Notes: a model not told the origin generated them from the sequence alone. A stretch of 64,000 nucleotides of DNA from Urophycis tenuis (GCA_036785325.1 JAXIVH010000505.1:18303-82302), one strand, 5' to 3'. Counted from the first letter of the stretch, positions 1 through 11,800 are shown. Numbers and translations are program-made.

Positions 1-450
1 TCCGACAGTCTATCCTGGTCCCTCAACACCACTGCCCTAATCAAGAAGGCTCACCAGCGCCTCTTCTTCTTGAGGAGACTAAAAAAGGCCCACCTGTCTC
101 CTCAGATCCTGGTGAACTTCTACCGCAGCACCATCGAGAGCGTACTAACCAACTGTGTCACAGTGTGGTATGGTAGCTGCTCCGCCTCGGACCGGAAAGC
201 ACTGCAGAGGGTGGTGAAAATCGCCCAACGCATCACCGGTTCCCCACTCCCCTCCATCGAGGCTGTCCAGAGGAAGCGGTGCCTGCGTAAGGCGCGCAGC
301 ATCGCAAAGGACAGCTCTCACCCCAACCATAGACTGTTCACCCTCCTCCCCTCTGGAAAGCGCTACAGGTCTCTGGGCACCCGGACCACCAGGTTCAGGG
401 GAAGCTTTTTCCCCCAAGCTGTCAGCCTCCTGAACTCCAAACCCGCATGA
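1..450 (+). pseudogene. L2 reverse transcriptase C-terminal domain (partial)
   Basis: The frame is open from base 1 and encodes about 149 residues. Near its start is KKAHQRLFFLRRLKK, then FYRSTIESVLT, WYGSC, and the L2 hallmark HRLFTLLPSGKRYRS near the C-terminus, before LLNSKPA and a stop. In intact elements this region follows the polymerase palm and thumb and helps the protein copy its own RNA at the nicked target. No catalytic residues lie in this fragment, because the FADDTT motif would be upstream of the window. There is no frame break in the visible part. It is scored as a pseudogene because it belongs to a mobile element and its 5' part is not visible. Confidence 0.8.
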
Positions 451-1128
451 ACATTGTGCCCCCCCCCAAGGACATACACCCCTGCCCACCCATGACCTGG
501 ACCCATTTGACCCCCCCCCCCGCCCCCCAAAGACACTCACCACTGCCCACCCAATACCTGCCCCCCCCCCCCCCCCCCACCCCACCGAGGACATGCACCC
601 CCCGCACATCCAGCACCCCCACACCTCACCCCCCCTGGACATACTAAACACATTATAATTTATAGTAATGTTATTTATTTATTTATTCCCAACTGCCATT
701 GCCCCCCCCCACTCCCATACCCATACAACCCATACTCATCTGTTGTACCCATTCTGTTATTCTGTTATACTGCACTAGAGCACTACTGCACCACCTGCAC
801 ACTTACTTCTATTTGCACTACTTCTATTTTGCACATTGTATACTGTTTACACTTTTCACCTGCATGTTATGCCACTGTGAGTAACTGTTTAATACCTCGA
901 TGATCACTACCTCCATCTGCACTGTTTGTCACTTTGTTAATTACCGTCATTTTAATAACCACTGTCACTTTTCAATTTTGCACCTTATTCTGCATTTCTG
1001 CATTTCAACCTGCACCTTAATCGCTCATTTGCACTTCTGGTTAGAACGCCAACTGTATTTCGTTGTCCCTGTACTTGTACTCTGCACAATGACAATAAAG
1101 TTGAATCTAATCTAATCTAATCTAATAC
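1..1128 (+). mobile_element. L2-clade LINE, 3' end of a copy truncated by the window edge
   Basis: The first 450 bases are an open frame that ends in a stop at 448-450, followed by a C-rich 3' UTR and a pentameric tail of TCTAA repeats at about 1100-1125. This is the usual end of an L2 LINE: the C-terminal part of the reverse transcriptase protein, an AT-rich 3' UTR with an AATAAAG-like motif at about 1092, then a short tandem repeat. The element enters the window already in the reverse transcriptase region, so its 5' part lies to the left. It abuts a minus-strand LINE at 1129 without any spacer, which suggests that it inserted into that element. Confidence 0.85.
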
Positions 1129-1129
1129 T

Positions 1130-1836
1130 ATTAATCCCATCTACACTCATGCTATCCTCTATCTGCCCTATCCTTGCATCACATTCCCTTCTAAACAATT
1201 CCCAATTTGCTTCCTCAAACTTCCACCTCCCCCCTACGCTACTCCCCCCCTGCTCCCCTACCCTTAGATTAAGCCTAGTCACTATTGGGAAATGATCACT
1301 CCCCATCAAACTTTCCCCCAACACTTCCCACTCACACTCCGCAGACACCTCCCTTGGCACAATAGTTAGATCTAAAACAGACTCCCTACCCGTGCTAACA
1401 TCTATCCTAGTCCCCGCTCCATCATTCAAAACCACTAACTGCCTATCCAACAACCACACACAACACACCCACTGTCCCTTACCAACATCTCTAACTGCCC
1501 TAACTCTAACTTCCTACAAGGATTATAAAAATTTACAACCATAATATTCTTACTCCCTACCCAGATTTCAACCACAACACACTCCAACCCTAAGTCAACT
1601 TCTACTACTCTATACGGCACCCCCTCCCTCACAAATGTAGCACACCCACCCCTGCCTCCCTCTAACCTATCCTTCCTAACCGACACATACCCCTTAATAC
1701 TAAAATCCCACCTAGGTTTCAACCATGTCTCCTGCACACATGTAATAGCTAGCTTCTCTTCCCTACTATAAATAAACTGCTTGAAGTCCTGCCCATTTGC
1801 TAACAAACTCCTCCCATCCCACTGTAAAATTAGCAT
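1130..1836 (-). pseudogene. LINE apurinic-type endonuclease, core deleted
   Basis: The frame begins at 1836 with the typical LQWDGRSLLANG, continues through CVQETWL (the catalytic glutamate region of exonuclease-endonuclease-phosphatase enzymes) and VVNFYNP, and ends in a second frame with GSDHFPIV, the catalytic histidine motif. The central GDFNAHN-type motif expected between them is missing. Around 1440-1500 the frame passes straight from LVRD to WLLDRQLVVLND, so roughly twenty residues including a catalytic Asp/Asn pair have been lost, with a frame change. The enzyme could not nick DNA. The reverse transcriptase that should follow is cut off at 1129. Confidence 0.7.
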
Positions 1837-1839
1837 CTT

Positions 1840-3216
1840 CTTACACCCCCTGCACCATCCCCAGCCTCAGCTCCCAACTCCCTATACACTTCCTCCCACT
1901 TCAACCCCTTTTCCCCTAGATGACACCCTGCCGCCTTGACCACTAGCCTCACCCTCTCCTCCAGCTTCCCCCTATCCCCCTTCAACACTGCATTCACCAC
2001 CCCTGCCACAAACACCACCATCTTCCTCCTTTCCTCCCTCATCTTCTCTTCTACCTGCCCCATGACCTTCTCCATCCCACGCCTCACCTCCACCCTTATT
2101 TCTTCCAACACCCCTATCACCTTCACCATCTCTCTCCTCACCACCCTCGCCACCATCCCCTCCTCCTCCTCCTCTCTCTGTTCCTCCTCTCACCTCCTCT
2201 CTTCCTCCCGCCATCTCCTTCCCTTTCTTCAACACCTCCGCATACGTACCTCCCTCCTTCCTTTTAATACCCTGCACCACTCCTTCTAGCCTGACCCTCT
2301 CACACCCCCTATATCCTGTCCTGTGTTCTCCTCCACAATAATAACACTTCTCCTTTTCCCCACAATCCTTAAACTCATGGCCCACCTCCCCACACTTTCC
2401 ACATCTCCTCTCCTTCTTACACTGCCTTGCCATGTGGCCGAACTCCTGGCACTGGTAGCATCTCACTGGGTTTTCCACATACTCCCTGACATCAAATTGA
2501 GCCTTCCCTACCCAAATCTCCTGTGGCAACCTGTCTCCCTCCACCTCTATATACACAGTCTCCGTCTCTTTCCTCACTCCATCTCCTCCCCTCGTCTACC
2601 TCTTCGCCAAGACTACCTTTTCTCCCCCTCCTCCTATCCCCCTGTCCTCTACTTCCTTAACATTCACATACAACGACACCCTAGCTATGCCCCTAGTCCT
2701 CCCCTTCCTGCGCTCTCCTACTACCCCTGAATTCACCACCTTGACCCCTGCAAACTCCTTCTTCCCAAACACAGCTCTAACCTTCTCCTGACTCTCACAC
2801 CCTACCAACAGATTTCCATCATTGAGTACCTTCACAAACTCCACATTCCCCAAAGCCTTCATCATCACCTTTGTCAACTCCATCAGTTTCATTGATTTAA
2901 TCCTTTTCTGTCCCTCCTCATCAAACCTTACCACCACCTTGTTCCCTTCACTACCTCTCCCTCCTTTCTTCCTCCCTATACCCTCCTCGTCCTCCTCACT
3001 AGACACCTCCTCACGGCCTCTTTTCCATGATCCTTTATCCTCCTCCATCCCCCCTTCCTCCTCCCTATTCCTTTCCCCACACCCTCGTACGCGCGCACAC
3101 ACACACACACACTCAATAGAACGTTCCATTGCAACAAACGCACCCATGACCGAGCTGTCGCTCCGCCATCTTGGACTGAACGCAACACAATTGTCATAGA
3201 ATGATACAGGTTCCAA
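1840..3216 (-). pseudogene. LINE ORF1 (gag-like RNA-binding protein), frameshifted
   Basis: Three overlapping minus-strand frames together make one ORF1. The N-terminal part (3216-2596) is charged, with an RRM-like stretch LVGCESQEKVRAVF. The middle frame (2577-2150) carries three CCHC-type zinc knuckles in a row: CYQCQEFGHMARQC, CGKCGEVGHEFKDC and CYYCGGEHRTGYRGC. The third frame (2156-1830) is a Glu/Arg-rich helical tail. The frame changes near 2590 and near 2150, so the gene is dead as it stands. ORF1 proteins of this clade bind the element RNA and act as chaperones. The first methionine is uncertain, because the region upstream of 3100 includes a (GT)n run read as Cys-Val. Confidence 0.7.
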
Positions 3217-3229
3217 TTCAAAAGCGGTT

Positions 3230-3756
3230 AAGGGAACTAAACAGTAGTTTCTAGTTTTTAATATGTTTATAGCCTAATCTAAGACGGCATGTTGAATAAT
3301 GCACATTACAATAATGCGTATGGATCCGTATAATAAATAAATTTCATCATAGACCATGAAACTGTCAAATATACTAGACTATTTATTTACCCCAATAATT
3401 TTAAAGATAACTCCCGTTTTCCTCTGCTGGCAGGTGTATCAATAAACTTAAACTTTTATAGCGGATATTCAATAAACTCTTGTTTTGGTTGCATCGAGAT
3501 TGCGTGGGCATCTCTTAAAGGAGCCACAGCACAATTTTACAACAGCCCATGTTCCTCATGAAATGATTGACAAATTCCTTGAAAAAGCCAAAGCATAATG
3601 AACAGTGAGTAGATGAAAGGGACAACACATTATTCAAGAGAGAATATTTAATAGTAATAGAAAATCATCACAAAATGAACAGTAATACATTTGGTGGTTT
3701 AGTTATTTAATCAAAGTTATTTCATTTCAATTAGTATTATTCTAATGTAATTAATC
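3230..3756. other. AT-rich non-coding stretch
   Basis: No coding frame, terminal repeats or tandem repeats were recognised. It lies between the 5' end of the LINE and the C-terminal exon of a P-like transposase, and may be the 3' flank of that transposon. Confidence 0.4.
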
Positions 3757-4444
3757 TCAGTGCAATCTCTGTTGCGCTTGTTTGGGCTGGGACAGTAGTC
3801 GATTTTGGGTTCGTAAAATGTGGTGAATTCTGACTCTATTGAATAATTTAATAATGTACACAAGAGTGTTTTTACACTTTTCCGTTTTGCACACAACATC
3901 CCTGCACTTACTGGTGTATACCTCCATGCCGCTATTCAATAACTTTTCCCCTAGACCAACGGCATGGATCACTGAGCTTATTTTATGTCTGAAGTTTGTC
4001 TCCAGGGCTATGATAAACTCTACAAATTCAGTGCTGGGCACTTTTAAGCCATTCTCTCCCAAAGTGAGGTCACTGTATTGTTTTCCCCTCAGGAAAGTGT
4101 ACCTGGAATCAGTGGAAGAGTAATCGGCTGTTGTGAAAAGTGCACAGTCAGTGCAACTGCCAAAACTTTCCCACCACCTTTTTGCCAATATACCCAGCCA
4201 TGTACACCAGCACATTCTCGTTATGTTGAAATGTAGGCACTGATGGCATTGGTATATCCAGTACGTCCAGGACACCTTCAGGCAGGTCGTCATAGTCCAG
4301 GACAACATTGCTGCTACTAGATGTAGATGGCTGGTCTTGGCTGAGCATTCTCCCTGGCCTCTCTGAGTCATAGATCCTGGTCTCTCTCTCCCTGACCTCA
4401 GTGCAATCCATCATCTCTTCTTTTAGATCATAAAATATACGCAA
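3757..4444 (-). pseudogene. P-element/THAP9-like transposase, C-terminal exon
   Basis: Two overlapping minus-strand frames encode the C-terminal region of a THAP9/P-type transposase. The diagnostic stretch is ENVLVYMAGYIGKKVV, which matches the conserved LVYIAGYI-type motif of the family, followed by a cysteine-containing segment (CTDCAL) and YTFLRGKQYSDLTLGENGL. A comparable motif (CILFHLAGYIVHKV) occurs in the second P element of this window. The frame changes around 4150-4200. The most economical reading is that this is the last exon of the transposase whose earlier exons lie at 13965-17400, with about 9.5 kb of younger insertions in the intron. It could instead be a separate fragment. Confidence 0.6.
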
Positions 4445-5396
4445 ACATTATGGTTATGGTTATGGCAAATAAACAATAACGTCCATTCAATCAATCATAT
4501 AATAACAATGGCATGGTAAGGCTACATTAAGGAGAATAACAATAATAAATAACAATGTCAATTCAATCAACGGCCTAATAAAAACAAAAAAAACAATACT
4601 ATATTATACAAACCATAACCCATAAGAAGCGCTTGATAGACTAAGTGAACAGATATACCTTAAGACCAAATAGTAGTTCATTAGCAAAGTTAATATAAGT
4701 AAAAAAAAAAAAAACAAACTGCCTCTCACTATCGGCAGCCACTCTGCTGTACACTCTAAAAAATAATACTGCACATTACTTAATTCAATCAGTGCAACAT
4801 TTTTACACTTAAAAATGTTGAGTTGATATGAAAGCTCTCAAATCAGTTAAAGAAAACATGAGGAATGAGTAAATCCAAGTAATATTTTTAAGTACATATG
4901 AATGAATTGACTTGGCTCAATTACCATATAAATTGAGTAAATGTAACTGAAATGCTGTGTTAACTATATGGAAAACCTGAGTAGAAATCACTAATCAAAT
5001 TGAGTAAATATAATTGAAAACATTTGTAGGAGATAACTGCAAATTTGCTTATGATTTACTTAAAAAAATGTGTTGTACTGACTGATTTTTTTTTTAATCC
5101 AAATTTTGGAGGATATTCAGTACTATAAAGCAAAATGAACCAGAGCTCACAAAACGAGTTTTATTTTAAAACATTTTCCCACAGAAAATTACATTTTTAA
5201 CATCTGCACAAACCAGCAGCAACATCATTTGTTGTATATTGCAAGTAATTACCAAAGTGCATTCAAATACTCCAAATACTTCTCCACAGGAACTGGAGCT
5301 GTGTCACAACCACAGAGGAATACGTTTTCTTTCCATCTCAACAGTCACCAACTAACATATACCTCAACAACATGTCCACTTGTCTTACCACTGAAG
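4445..5396. other. AT-rich intronic or intergenic DNA, possible old MITE
   Basis: There is no credible open frame. From about 4750 the sequence carries a CACTCTAAAAAATAAT-like start and repeated TTGAGTAAAT words, which resemble the ends of old teleost DNA-transposon relics. I could not pair the two ends. Confidence 0.35.
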
Positions 5397-6005
5397 CAGA
5401 GGTGGCAAACCATGTGCCATGGAGAGCCATTTGTATGCAGGTTTTCCTTCCAACCAGACACTTCAACAGGCGATTTCACTGATCATCACACCTCTGTGGC
5501 TGAAGCTGTGTTAATCAGTCAGTACGTTTACATGCAGCAAGAAATTCGAATTTCTGATTGGATCAGATAATGACATGCGTAATGACATGCGAAAGCAAGT
5601 TGTCCGAGTAAACATGCCGTTCAGAGAATCGGATTAACAGCCGGAGCATGGCTGACTCCGGACGCTATGTGGCGCTGCGCACGCGCAGAATGGCACTGCG
5701 CATGCGCAGAATGCAAAATCCGATTCAGATCCGATTGCTGAGTATACATGCCGTTAAAAGTCCAACTATGAACGAATTATCTAGGTGTTGTTATCCGATT
5801 TTGAGATGTCCGAAGTAGGTCCGAAGTAGATCGGATTAAGGTGTTTACATGCACTTAAAAAGTCTGAACGATGTCTTATACGATTAGAAATTGGAATTTC
5901 TTGCTGCATGTAAACGTACTGCGTGAAATCACCTGTTGAGGTGTTTGGTTGGAAGGAAAACCTGCATACACACGGCTCTCCATGGCACATGGTTCCCCAC
6001 CTCTG
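5397..6005. mobile_element. MITE with CAGAGGTGG ends, hosting a second MITE
   Basis: The left end starts CAGAGGTGG at 5397 and the right end finishes CCACCTCTG at 6005. The arms remain inverted copies over about 80 bases (5397-5480 against 5928-6005), sharing words such as CCATGTGCCATGGAGAGCC. CAGRGGTG-type ends are common in hAT MITEs, but no clear target duplication is visible, so the superfamily is an inference. The middle is taken up by MITE copy 1 (5520-5921). Confidence 0.6.
5520..5921. mobile_element. Palindromic MITE, copy 1
   Basis: The ends are inverted copies that begin CAGTACGTTTACATGCAGCA on each strand. The interior contains two tandem 21-bp units, each carrying TGCGCAYGCGCA, at about 5675-5710. 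It is inserted inside the CAGAGGTGG MITE. It has no coding capacity. Confidence 0.75.
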
Positions 6006-6284
6006 ACCTACAACATTCAAAGCTGTTACAGGAAAGGGAATTCAGGATACCCAAGATCAAACAGGTCTGATCTAAAATGCATTTGTCAAATGACCATGAC
6101 AAAAAAATATACATATCAAACAAATAAAACTCCAAGTTTTAAAGGAACATGAACAGTTCAAATGAATACAAGGCAGAAAATGTCCAGGGCCAAAATGTCC
6201 ATGTTTCAGTCGATAGTGTTTAAGAATTCCCCCCCTTTGATGATGCCACAAATTTGAAGAGCTTGCATTGCCATTCCATACACT

Positions 6285-6669
6285 CAGTACGTTTACATGC
6301 AGCAAGAAATTCGAATTTCTGATCAGATCAGATAATGACATGCATAAAACCGGATCACTTGTCCGAGTATACATGCCGTTCAGAGAATCGGATGAACAGC
6401 CGGAGCATGGCTGACTCTGGATGCTATGTGGCGCTGCGCATGTGCAGAATGGCACTGCGCATGCGCAGAATGCAAAATCCGATTCAGATCCGATTGCAGA
6501 GTATACATGCCGTTAAAAGTCCGACTATGAACGAATTATCCAGGTGTTGTTATCCGATTTTGAGATGTCCGAAGTAGGTCGGATTAAGGTGTTTACATGC
6601 ACTTAAAAAGTCCGAACGATGTCTTATACGATTAGAAATTCGAATTTCTTGCTGCATGTAAACGTACTG
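6285..6669. mobile_element. Palindromic MITE, copy 2
   Basis: It has the same terminal sequence as copy 1 (CAGTACGTTTACATGCAGCA at 6285 and its reverse complement ending at 6669). The trinucleotide ACT borders both sides (6282-6284 and 6670-6672), which may be the target duplication. One of the two internal GC palindromes is mutated (GCATGTGC). Confidence 0.75.
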
Positions 6670-7257
6670 ACTGTTACCTTAGTTAAATGGGGGGCAGCAG
6701 TAGCTGCAGGGCAAAGATCTTGCAACAAGGTGGTGGTGGCTATCTGGGTTCAAGTGTGGCCTGCTGTCCTCCTTCTATCTTTCTCCTTCATATGTCCATT
6801 TATGTGGCTCAAACAGTCATTCTGTAACGTACAGAAAAAAAAAATCAGAGAGTGAGAACAATGAAAGCAAGTTGAGCGATCATAAAGTCATATAACATCT
6901 ATAACTCAGAATAAATATAGGGTATGCTTTGCTACTATTAAATCAAAACAACGTAGCCTACCTCTCCACTCTTCTTTAACAGTTGTTTTCAATGCTGAAA
7001 AGTAGATTTAGAAATATATTTAATGCATGATAAAACTCTTAAACCCATCGCATTATATTCCATAACAATCAAACATACAAGTTACTATGAAATGCACGAT
7101 AAGCACATGTGGCAACTGATCTTTGCCATTACATCCATTGTGTTTAATCTGTAGACAGACTATTACTCAATTTTATCACATTATTTACACCTTAGAAATA
7201 TTGTTTACCTTCGTTGCATGCTCTTGAAATATATGACATTAAAAAAGTGAGCTCAGA
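6670..7257. other. Non-coding spacer between MITE copies
   Basis: AT-rich sequence without a supported gene or repeat. Confidence 0.35.
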
Positions 7258-7597
7258 CAGTACGTTTACATGCAGCAAGAAATTCGAATTTCTGATCGGA
7301 TCAGATATCACTTGTCCGAGTACATGCCGTTCAGAGAATCGGATTAACAGCCGGAGCATGGCTGACTCCGGACGCTATGTGGCGCTGCGCATGCGCAGAA
7401 TGCAAAATCCGATTCAGATCCGATTGCTGAGTATACATGCCGTTAAAAGTCCGACTATGAACGAATTATCTAGTGTGTTCTTATCCGACTTTGAGATGTC
7501 CGAAGGGGGTCGGATTAAGGTGTTTACATGCACTTTAAAAGTCCGAACGATGTCTTATACGATTAGAAATTCGAATTTCTTGCTGCATGTAAACGTA
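7258..7597. mobile_element. Palindromic MITE, copy 3
   Basis: This is a third copy of the same family. It has lost one 21-bp internal unit, leaving a single TGCGCATGCGCA, and the last three bases of the right end differ (GTAGAG where CTG is expected). Confidence 0.7.
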
Positions 7598-7916
7598 GAG
7601 TGAGGCGTCCGCACTAGCTGCGAGAATTGTTCCACAACTCAGGTAGTTTGCATTTAAAAATGCCTAATTTAGCGAACTAAAAACCCTCACACCCTCAATT
7701 GTGGGAACCAGAAAAACCGCAAACATCGTCGCCAAAAAAAAGAACAACATAACATTACCAGGGGTGCAAACTCATCAGGGGTAAAAAAGGTGACAAGATA
7801 CCGACCCCCTAGGGGGGTCCGGGGGCATGCTCCCCCGGGAAATTAAAAAAAAAACAACAACTGTAAAGGTGAATTTACAGTCAATTTTAGCATGAGACTA
7901 GGGTCCAGATTTACTT

Positions 7917-8067
7917 AGGTTTGCACAGCTTTTGCTCATGCTAAACCTGCACAATCTGTCTCTCTGTGTTTGGTTTTGAAACATGTGAGGAGGGTCTTCA
8001 AAAACAAACAGAGGGGCAGATTGCTCAGCCTGTGCAGGTTTAGCATGAGCAAAAGCTGTGCAAACCT
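7917..8067. repeat. Foldback repeat with 37-bp perfect arms
   Basis: Bases 7917-7953 are the exact reverse complement of 8031-8067, with a 77-base loop. The similarity extends imperfectly outward for about 20 bases on each side. It lies inside the hAT element, downstream of the transposase stop. Confidence 0.85.
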
Positions 8068-8440
8068 TAGTGGTGAATCTGTCCCTAGATGTCCATCTAG
8101 GGACAGATATAGGAAATCATTCCTACCACATTCCATTACACTGTACAAACAGTCAATAACTTATTGCAAGTCTCCTGGCACCTTATATTTCATTTCATTT
8201 CATTATATTCTGTACACTGTCTCTTTAACTTGCACTAATATTTAGTTAGATTATATCTAGTTTACATTTTTAGTTTATATTAGTTTGTATTTTATATTTA
8301 TATTAATATAATATATATTTTATTTTTTATATACATACATACACTTTATGTATTCATTTTTTGTATTCAAATGCTGCTGCTACATTGCAATTTTCCAGTT
8401 TGGGATTAATAAAGTATTTTCTATTCTATTCTATTCTATC
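8068..8440 (+). mobile_element. LINE 3' tail (Rex1/L2-like)
   Basis: A short decayed frame with RYRKSFLPHSITLY, typical of the last residues of a LINE reverse transcriptase protein, is followed by an AT-rich 3' UTR and the ending TTAATAAAGTATTTTC with TATTC repeats at about 8415-8440. It is 5'-truncated and lies inside the hAT element. Confidence 0.65.
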
Positions 8441-8861
8441 AGATGAACCTTGCAAAAAAGTGGTTTTGGAAATCAATTGTTGAGGTACCAGCTCATGCTC
8501 AGTCTTATTCAAGCAGGAAAAGTGGTCTAGGATCTTTTTTAAATGTTTTTATTGAGCAATTGAAAATATACTCTCAAAGAGGATAAGAATAACAATAAGT
8601 TAGATGAAAATCCAGTATAAAGTGCATGGAACAAAAACATAACTGTTTTTTCATGGAACAAACATTTTTTCATGAACAACAAAACAAAAACAAAACAAAA
8701 CAAAAGCGTAAAACCAAATGGTTAGGATCTCAGCACCTGAGAGATGGAGAACAAACAAAACAGAAAGGAGCAGCCAGTTCCATATGTCAATGTGCATAAA
8801 TGTTTATTACAGCAATGTAAGGTATGAATCATGAATAGAGTAAAGGGCTCAAATATTGGAC

Positions 8862-11800
8862 TTACCTGTGCTTTTCCCTTCTCTTCTGGACCAGTAATTC
8901 CAGAGCTCTTTTGCGCTTCTGGGCAGCCAGGTGCCGGACTTTCGCTTGCCTTTCTTCCTCCACTGAAGTCCTCCTGCTCTGGGCTGCACTGACTCTTGGC
9001 TGGCACTGAAACTCCACCTGCTTCTCTCTTTGTTTCAGTAGGGCCTTTTGTCTACGCATCTTGTCCCTGGTGCCAGCAGTGTGGATGTTCTTGCAGAGGA
9101 CCTTATCCACCTTGGAGAGCTTCAGATCCTCTCTTTTGAACATCTGAAGGGCGGTCTGACCCCTGGACCTCAGGGCATACCTGGTTGTCTGGATCGCATT
9201 GTAGGTTTCCATGCTCATTGTGGTGCTCTTGTTGTTTATGATGTCTCCCATTGAGCTGAATGACGACTCTACCATGGGCCCATGGAAAATGGAAAGAGCC
9301 CCCCGAACCACATGGTTAAGGCCTGGGTACCTTGAGATGAGAGGAGATTCACTTTGTTATTGCAGAGTACAAGTACTGAGACAACAAAATTAAGTTTGCA
9401 TCTAGCCAGGTGAAAAGCAATTAAAATGCAGATATTGACAGTAATAAAGGTGTATATAAATATTTAGGTAAAACAGGTATGTACAATGGGATGAGGAGTA
9501 CACAGTAGTACCTTCCAGTGTCAATCACACTTCCCCACCAGGTCACCATGTTGTCGCCATCCTCATACGGGAGCAGAGTAGAATCCACATTGAACTTCAG
9601 CACTTCCAAAGGTAGGTCACACTGGGGTGGCACCAAGTGGCCCAGCATCCCTGGCCCTGACAGCCGCTTGAGCAGTTTACCTGTCTCTGAGTGGCCTCTC
9701 ACCAATGGATCCAGAGCAGACAATGCCTGAAGGGTCTTGCTGTTCAACGGCAGTTTCTTCTGCATGTATGCTGCTGTAGACATGTATGCAGTCTTCACTG
9801 TCTTAAGAAACTGCAGCACAATCTGGAAAACATAAAAATAAAATGAGTGCAAATTAAATTATCAGAAATAGATCAGTTTGATTTGCCATCAATAGTTACT
9901 AACTGGATGACGTGGATTTTCTGCCCTCAATTTCTCAGCAACCGGTCCGACATACAGCTCTGTAAGAGGTAGCATTTTGTCCTTAATCTCCATCTCCACA
10001 AGTGTCTTTGGTGAGGTGTGAAGATGCTCGCTCTTGATACAGCATGCCATGAAACTGGTGAGCACTTCAAGTTGCTTGTCATGCAATTTGTGGACAAGGG
10101 TTTGGCTGCCCTGTGAATAGTGATGGCATGTTATTCTATGCTCTTCTACTCCTGCAATTTTATATTTACATTTCAGAAAGAGCAATACCACTGCTATAGA
10201 AATAGAGACGTGGGATGTTATTACAATTTAACCTAGGAGACCATACAAAGTCATGCCTATGTTCATCCACCCTAGATTCAAAATGATTGAACATCAAAAT
10301 GCCTACCTGGAACACCATCACATATTCCTTCAGGATGGGGAGGACGCCAAGGTAAATGCTGAGCTGGAGATCCGTATTGAGACTCTCGAACCAGAGCTTC
10401 TTCACTACCCGTTCCTTTCTCTCCTTCCCAACTTGTGTCATTCCTGGAATTAAGAAATGCAATGAAATTAGAGCTGCAACAACCAAGCGATTAATCGTTA
10501 ACATAATCGCCAGATCAATCAATAATGAAAATAATCGTTAGTTGCAGCCCTAAATGAAATACAGCTTTTGGGCAACATATAATACAGTGTAGTTCAAAAG
10601 CAGAAAGAGAATAAGATGAGCATGAAGACTAAACACACCTTCAAATCTGATGAAACAATTGTCAATTTCAGTGTTACCTTTTTTCTTGAGGTCCTGGTGC
10701 ATGAACTGGATCCTGGCCTTTGCACGCTCACCCACATGATGGTCCTTGAAGATCTCCTCTAACACCTCTTGATAAAGGGTCTTGTCTGCCTGACTAAGGA
10801 AACCAAAATACAGCACCTTGTATGGAGGCAGCATTCGACGAGTATTGATCCCCACGTCATACGCCGAAAGCCACCGGTGTGCCACAAAACGCTGTGGGTT
10901 TGTGCCTGCAATGTCCAGGAACTCACAGATCTCAAGCAAGTATTTCACCTGAAAATAGTGAAAAGAGCTTATTCATTTAGATTATTAGCCATCATGTAAC
11001 AAGTATACTTTCAGTGTTGGCATGTTTCACAGTAGCTGTGATATTTACCTGGTCTGAAGCCCACTGGTGATCTGTGTGAAGGTCTGTGAAGAGCTGCTCA
11101 AGGTAGTGCATGAAGGGTGCAGCAAACTGTTTGGCGGCATTGTGTATGTGGTGGCAGGAATCACCATCAACATCCAACAGTTTCTGGCAGTGCTTCTCCC
11201 TGATTCTGGTCTCCAGGCCAGACTTGCTTCTTCGCATTACGCGGCAAGAGTCCATCATCATGCTGACCATGTTGGCAAAGGGGATGTTGTGGTCAGTGAA
11301 AAAGGTCACAAGGGAGCTTTCCAGGTGTTGAGCAGTTCCTTTTGTAACCTCAATGGAGCCAAGGTGTTCCACCACCACACGTTTCATGTCCTGACTGAAG
11401 TAACTCACGAGCACAGACAACACCTTCTTATAAGCAGATGACACGCTTTCATCCAAGTTGATTGAGAATGGGTTACGTCTCATGTGTTCGAAGGTCCGCT
11501 CTGAGAAGGTCTGCCCCAGGCCAAGGACCATTTTGTAAGAAGCTGCTGTCCGGGAGAGCTTCATTCCTTCCAAGGCTGGCTTATCAAGGGCCAGTGTCTG
11601 GGCCAGCTCCAATATGACAGGAACTGCAGAGAGGGGGAGAGAGAGTTCTGCGATGGTTCCCAGAACCATTGCCTGGGAAAAATACAAAAGTATTAGTTTT
11701 ATAATAATAACCCTCGTAATTATGATCCATTATGACACCTAGAATATTCTGCCTAATCAACACACACCTCTGCATTAGCAACCCTCTCAAACAGGGGCAC

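Larger units (their letters stand above)
1129..3220 (-). mobile_element. I/Nimb-like LINE, 5' half (ORF1 plus part of the endonuclease)
   Basis: Read on the minus strand from about 3220, this element has an ORF1 with zinc knuckles, then the start of an endonuclease/reverse transcriptase ORF, and stops at 1129 where the L2 tail begins. Most dead LINEs lose their 5' end. This one keeps the 5' end and lacks the 3' end, as expected if the L2 at 1-1128 inserted into it and the reverse transcriptase half lies left of the window. The clade call rests on the ORF1 zinc knuckles and the endonuclease opening LQWDGRSLLANGQ. Confidence 0.7.

Noticed and set aside
1936..3199. Plus-strand Ser/Thr/Pro-rich frames of 117-135 codons
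   Set aside because: They are shadows of the Glu/Arg/Gly-rich LINE ORF1 on the minus strand.
8722..9006. Minus-strand 94-codon frame at the end of the hAT gene
   Set aside because: It is another frame over the last transposase exon, although a spliced extension of that exon past the good donor at 8864 cannot be excluded.
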